In this document: positions 36,930-37,831 of the stretch, in pieces
Numbering within the stretch: position 1 is the stretch's first letter
How the letters are laid out: every line of letters starts with the position of its first letter
From: GWC2-40-17 sp035400705
Lineage (GTDB): Bacteria > Patescibacteriota > Patescibacteriia > Magasanikbacterales > UBA10003
NCBI GenBank assembly: GCA_035400705.1
Contig: DAOMZV010000005.1
Span: 1 to 37,831 of the forward strand
Direction of reading: 5' to 3'
DNA length: 37,831 bases
Position numbers and translations under genes: made by a program
The notes under the pieces: model-generated
What the model saw: only the letters and a program-made list of their open reading frames with translations
What the model was told of the DNA's origin: nothing
Databases searched by the model: none

Positions 36930-37831
36930 AACCCTGGCTTTTTTTAAGATTTATAATCAGCCTTTGACTCTAGTGGAGTTGAAGGAACGTTTGTTTGTTG
37001 AACAAAAAACAGATTGGGAGACTTTAGAAAAAAGTTTACAAGATCTCTTGAATAAAGGAGTTGTGGTTGAAGACCGCGGCTTCTTTTTTTTAACTGGTAC
37101 TGAGCAGGCGGTTGATCAAAGAATTGAAAGAATTTTTTGGGAGAATTCCAAAATGGTTATTGCCCAACACGCGGCCAAAGTTTTAGCTGGTATACCTTTT
37201 ATCAAGTTAGTAGCGGTTTGTAATACTTTAAGTTTTGGTGTTTCTAAGCCCGAGAGCGATATTGATTTTTTTGTGGTTGCTAAGTCCGGTCGTCTATGGT
37301 TGGTGCGGGCTTTAGCTGTGTTTCGTTTATTTATGGCCGGTTTTTATCGTCGCGGGTCGCGGGTTGCTGATAAAATTTGTTTGAGTTTTTTTATCGACGA
37401 TACTAAAGAAAATTTACAAGAATTATTACTTCCCTCAGCCAATCAACCAGATATCTATTTTATTTATTGGCTAACTCAATTAGTGCCACTTATTAATCGA
37501 GAGCAAGAATTGGATAAAGTTTGGCAAGCAAATAGTTGGTTAACTAGTTATTTAGCAAATTGGGATTTTACTCATAAAGCTCAGGATTATCGGTTGTTAG
37601 CTCCGAATAGATTTAAAGAAGGTTGGCGCCAGGCTGGGGAATACCTTTGGGGTGGCTGGGGAGGTGATTGGGTTGAACGATTTTGTAAAAAAATTCAATT
37701 ATTAAAAATGCGGAGCAGCAAGCATTCTCATGGGCCTAAGAGTAATTCTAGTGTAGTGATTAGCGATCACATTTTAAAATTTCACGAAGATGATCGCCGC
37801 GAATTATTTAGAAAAAAATGGCACGATAATT
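36904..37831 (+). CDS. Nucleotidyltransferase-fold protein (partial, runs off the window)
   Basis: 309 codons are visible, with no stop before the window end. The N-terminal ~75 residues look like a winged-helix domain (LTLVELKERLF, LQDLLNKGVVVEDRGFFFLT). A nucleotidyltransferase head follows with FGVSKPESDIDFFVVAKSG, where D119 and D121 form the metal-binding DxD. The rest is helical with aromatic segments (EYLWGGWGGDWVERF). It fits the NTP_transf_2 / minimal nucleotidyltransferase superfamily; the target (tRNA, protein or small molecule) cannot be told. The start ATG at 36904 overlaps the previous gene by 26 bp. Confidence 0.75.
   Translation, partial: MNLSLPIIKTLAFFKIYNQPLTLVELKERLFVEQKTDWETLEKSLQDLLNKGVVVEDRGFFFLTGTEQAVDQRIERIFWENSKMVIAQHAAKVLAGIPFIKLVAVCNTLSFGVSKPESDIDFFVVAKSGRLWLVRALAVFRLFMAGFYRRGSRVADKICLSFFIDDTKENLQELLLPSANQPDIYFIYWLTQLVPLINREQELDKVWQANSWLTSYLANWDFTHKAQDYRLLAPNRFKEGWRQAGEYLWGGWGGDWVERFCKKIQLLKMRSSKHSHGPKSNSSVVISDHILKFHEDDRRELFRKKWHDN

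Noticed and set aside
1..37831. Alternative genetic code (TGA as glycine)
   Set aside because: TGA ends several convincing genes (for example at 1543, 6788, 15478 and 16622), and no conserved glycine is encoded by TGA.
1..37831. Mobile elements, prophage, CRISPR arrays or toxin-antitoxin pairs
   Set aside because: No transposase, integrase, regularly spaced repeats or recognisable toxin-antitoxin genes were seen; repeated sequences are explained by terminators, tRNA arms and leader hairpins.

Overview
The window looks like a contiguous piece of a small, AT-rich bacterial chromosome of the Patescibacteria (Candidate Phyla Radiation), most like a Parcubacteria-type lineage. This placement is inferred from gene content. 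The markers are a type IV secretion pilin-like protein with an MTSAGSPDRVKNAKQ block, a DUF2079 membrane protein, a short ValRS without the C-terminal arm, a short archaeal-type AspRS beside AsnRS, a bactofilin, DUF475, an archaeal-type cytidylate kinase and many small orphan membrane proteins. TGA is used as a stop, so the code is standard and not the TGA=Gly code of Gracilibacteria/SR1. I see no transposase, integrase, phage gene or CRISPR array.

Layout. Positions 1-4600 (mostly minus strand) hold a DUF2079 protein, a GC-rich small membrane protein, tRNA-Leu(CAG), an anchored peptide-binding protein and secG. Positions 4720-9650 (plus) hold a DsbA-like protein, a large pilin-like protein and uvrA. 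Positions 9690-11600 (minus) hold rplS, a cytidylate kinase and an RluA-type pseudouridine synthase. Next come a PilB-like protein that has lost its ATPase motifs (11743), the CCA-adding enzyme (minus), a small anchored protein (14924) and an LD-carboxypeptidase-like protein. Positions 16670-28200 are dominated by aminoacyl-tRNA synthetases (aspS, asnS, valS, tyrS, argS). Between them lie a tRNA-Ile with anticodon UAU and its broken partial copy, DUF475, a degenerate DHH protein and an MFS transporter. Positions 28270-31300 hold a Nudix/NrtR-like regulator, a soluble histidine kinase, bactofilin, a degenerate DAGK-like protein and tRNA-Val. Positions 31418-34500 hold a possible carbonic-anhydrase-like protein, tRNA-Leu(GAG) leading a four-gene operon ending in yraN, and a cysteine-repeat membrane protein. 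Positions 34517-37831 are the nusA-yidC-PRC-barrel-nucleotidyltransferase operon, cut by the window end.

The strongest unexpected signal is in the non-coding DNA. Six transcription units (starting at 2001-, 11743+, 14924+, 19322-, 31418+, 33925+) share one design: a near-consensus promoter, a boxA-like GTTCTTT/TCTTTRACA element 9-19 nt after the -10 box, a Shine-Dalgarno sequence and an intrinsic terminator. Most other genes lack a Shine-Dalgarno sequence, and several appear leaderless. Two of the six (2001- and 14924+) also share a two-hairpin leader with compensatory base changes. nusA, encoding the factor that acts at such sites, has its own promoter followed at once by a terminator-like hairpin.

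A second theme is proteins that keep a fold but have lost catalytic residues: PilB-like, DHH, DAGK-like, a Nudix-type regulator and a CxxS DsbA-like protein. They look repurposed rather than decayed, because each reading frame is intact.
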